Shown: in pieces, positions 63,729-64,000 of the stretch
Position numbering within the stretch: position 1 is the stretch's first letter
How the letters are laid out: every line of letters starts with the position of its first letter
Assembly: GCA_035079385.1 (NCBI GenBank)
Contig: JAVHKY010000039.1
Location: 806,001-870,000, forward strand
Source of the DNA: Aspidiotus rigidus
Lineage: Eukaryota; Arthropoda; Insecta; Hemiptera; Diaspididae
DNA: 64,000 nt
Direction: 5' to 3'
Translations under genes and position numbers: made by a program
Notes under the pieces: model-generated
Databases searched by the model: none
The model's input: the letters and a program-made list of their open reading frames with translations, nothing else
What the model was told of the DNA's origin: nothing

Positions 63729-64000
63729 ATAATATGAATAACCATAAATTAGAAGAACGTATCGATTCGATAGGAGGGGGACTTAGAAAGACGACGCGCG
63801 TTCAAGTTGTCACGTCATGATTTTCAGGATTTGGAAAAACTTCAGGCTCTAAGGGACTCGGGACAGCGGGTTCCCCGCTGCCATTGCAGTCCTGCAATGG
63901 CATCTGATTTTAGTTTTCACAAATCCTTTCACTTTCGAGTTTTATAATGATTCATCTGTCGTCATTCAGTCTGAACGTCTTTCTTTTTCACCGCCCGCAA
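63729..64000. other. right edge of the window
   Basis: No gene. Contains a dispersed-repeat phrase (gaggggacttagaaag) and a perfect 11-bp inverted repeat, TGCCATTGCAG / CTGCAATGGCA (63879-63902), next to agcgggttccccgct. A related agcgggttcccc phrase occurs near 708 and 61430. Confidence 0.4.

Noticed and set aside
1..64000. tRNA, rRNA or snRNA genes
   Set aside because: No cloverleaf A/B box pairs or conserved rRNA/snRNA sequences were recognised by eye. A covariance-model scan would be decisive.

Overview
The window is nuclear DNA of an invertebrate animal, probably an arthropod. Genes are split by GT-AG introns, the DNA is AT-rich, and it is crowded with Penelope-like elements, non-LTR retrotransposons, short terminal-inverted-repeat elements, microsatellites and satellites. 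The species cannot be told from the sequence. There is no bacterial-style gene organisation and no CRISPR array.

The backbone is a head-to-tail array of acetyl-CoA transporter genes (SLC33A1/AT-1 family, a 12-TM ER/Golgi membrane carrier), all on the + strand. Copy 0 is a lone last exon at 5090-5266. Copy 1 spans 6594-21153, copy 2 21730-27101, copy 3 31812-37739 and copy 4 41998-45160. Copy 5 is at 46382-50396, first five exons only. Copies 1-4 have the same nine-exon plan with the same intron phases. Exons 2, 4, 6 and 8 have identical lengths in copies 1-4 (127, 152, 185 and 189 nt), and exon 7 is 121 nt except in copy 1 (118 nt). No coding exon of copies 1-4 carries an in-frame stop. The predicted proteins are 487, 498, 493 and 500 aa, slightly shorter than the human protein.

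Introns and spacers hold the mobile load. From left to right these are: a decayed non-LTR element (1.55-4.85 kb); in copy 1 introns, a FLYWCH fragment between inverted arms (8.6-9.4 kb), a TA-flanked MITE, an intronless antisense HAD-like gene (12.1-13.0 kb), a Penelope-like fragment (14.4-15.7 kb) and a 2.86-kb foldback element (16.07-18.93 kb); between copies 2 and 3, a microsatellite and a TGACGTCA-containing satellite (28.1-30.2 kb); in copy 3 intron 7, a 5'-truncated non-LTR element with an intact RT/RNase H ORF (33.3-36.0 kb); in copy 5 intron 2, a decayed relative of it. The right end (51.5-63.7 kb) is a cluster of three Penelope-like elements, each with inverted terminal duplications. 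One of them is interrupted by a 4.26-kb terminal-inverted-repeat element that itself carries a spliced gene.

The two most unusual signals are these. First, in three of the five transporter copies intron 5 lacks the G of the GT donor (AT, TT, TT) while the following donor consensus and the exon frame are kept. Second, the 56785-61040 terminal-inverted-repeat element contains a multi-exon gene of unknown family rather than a recognisable transposase.
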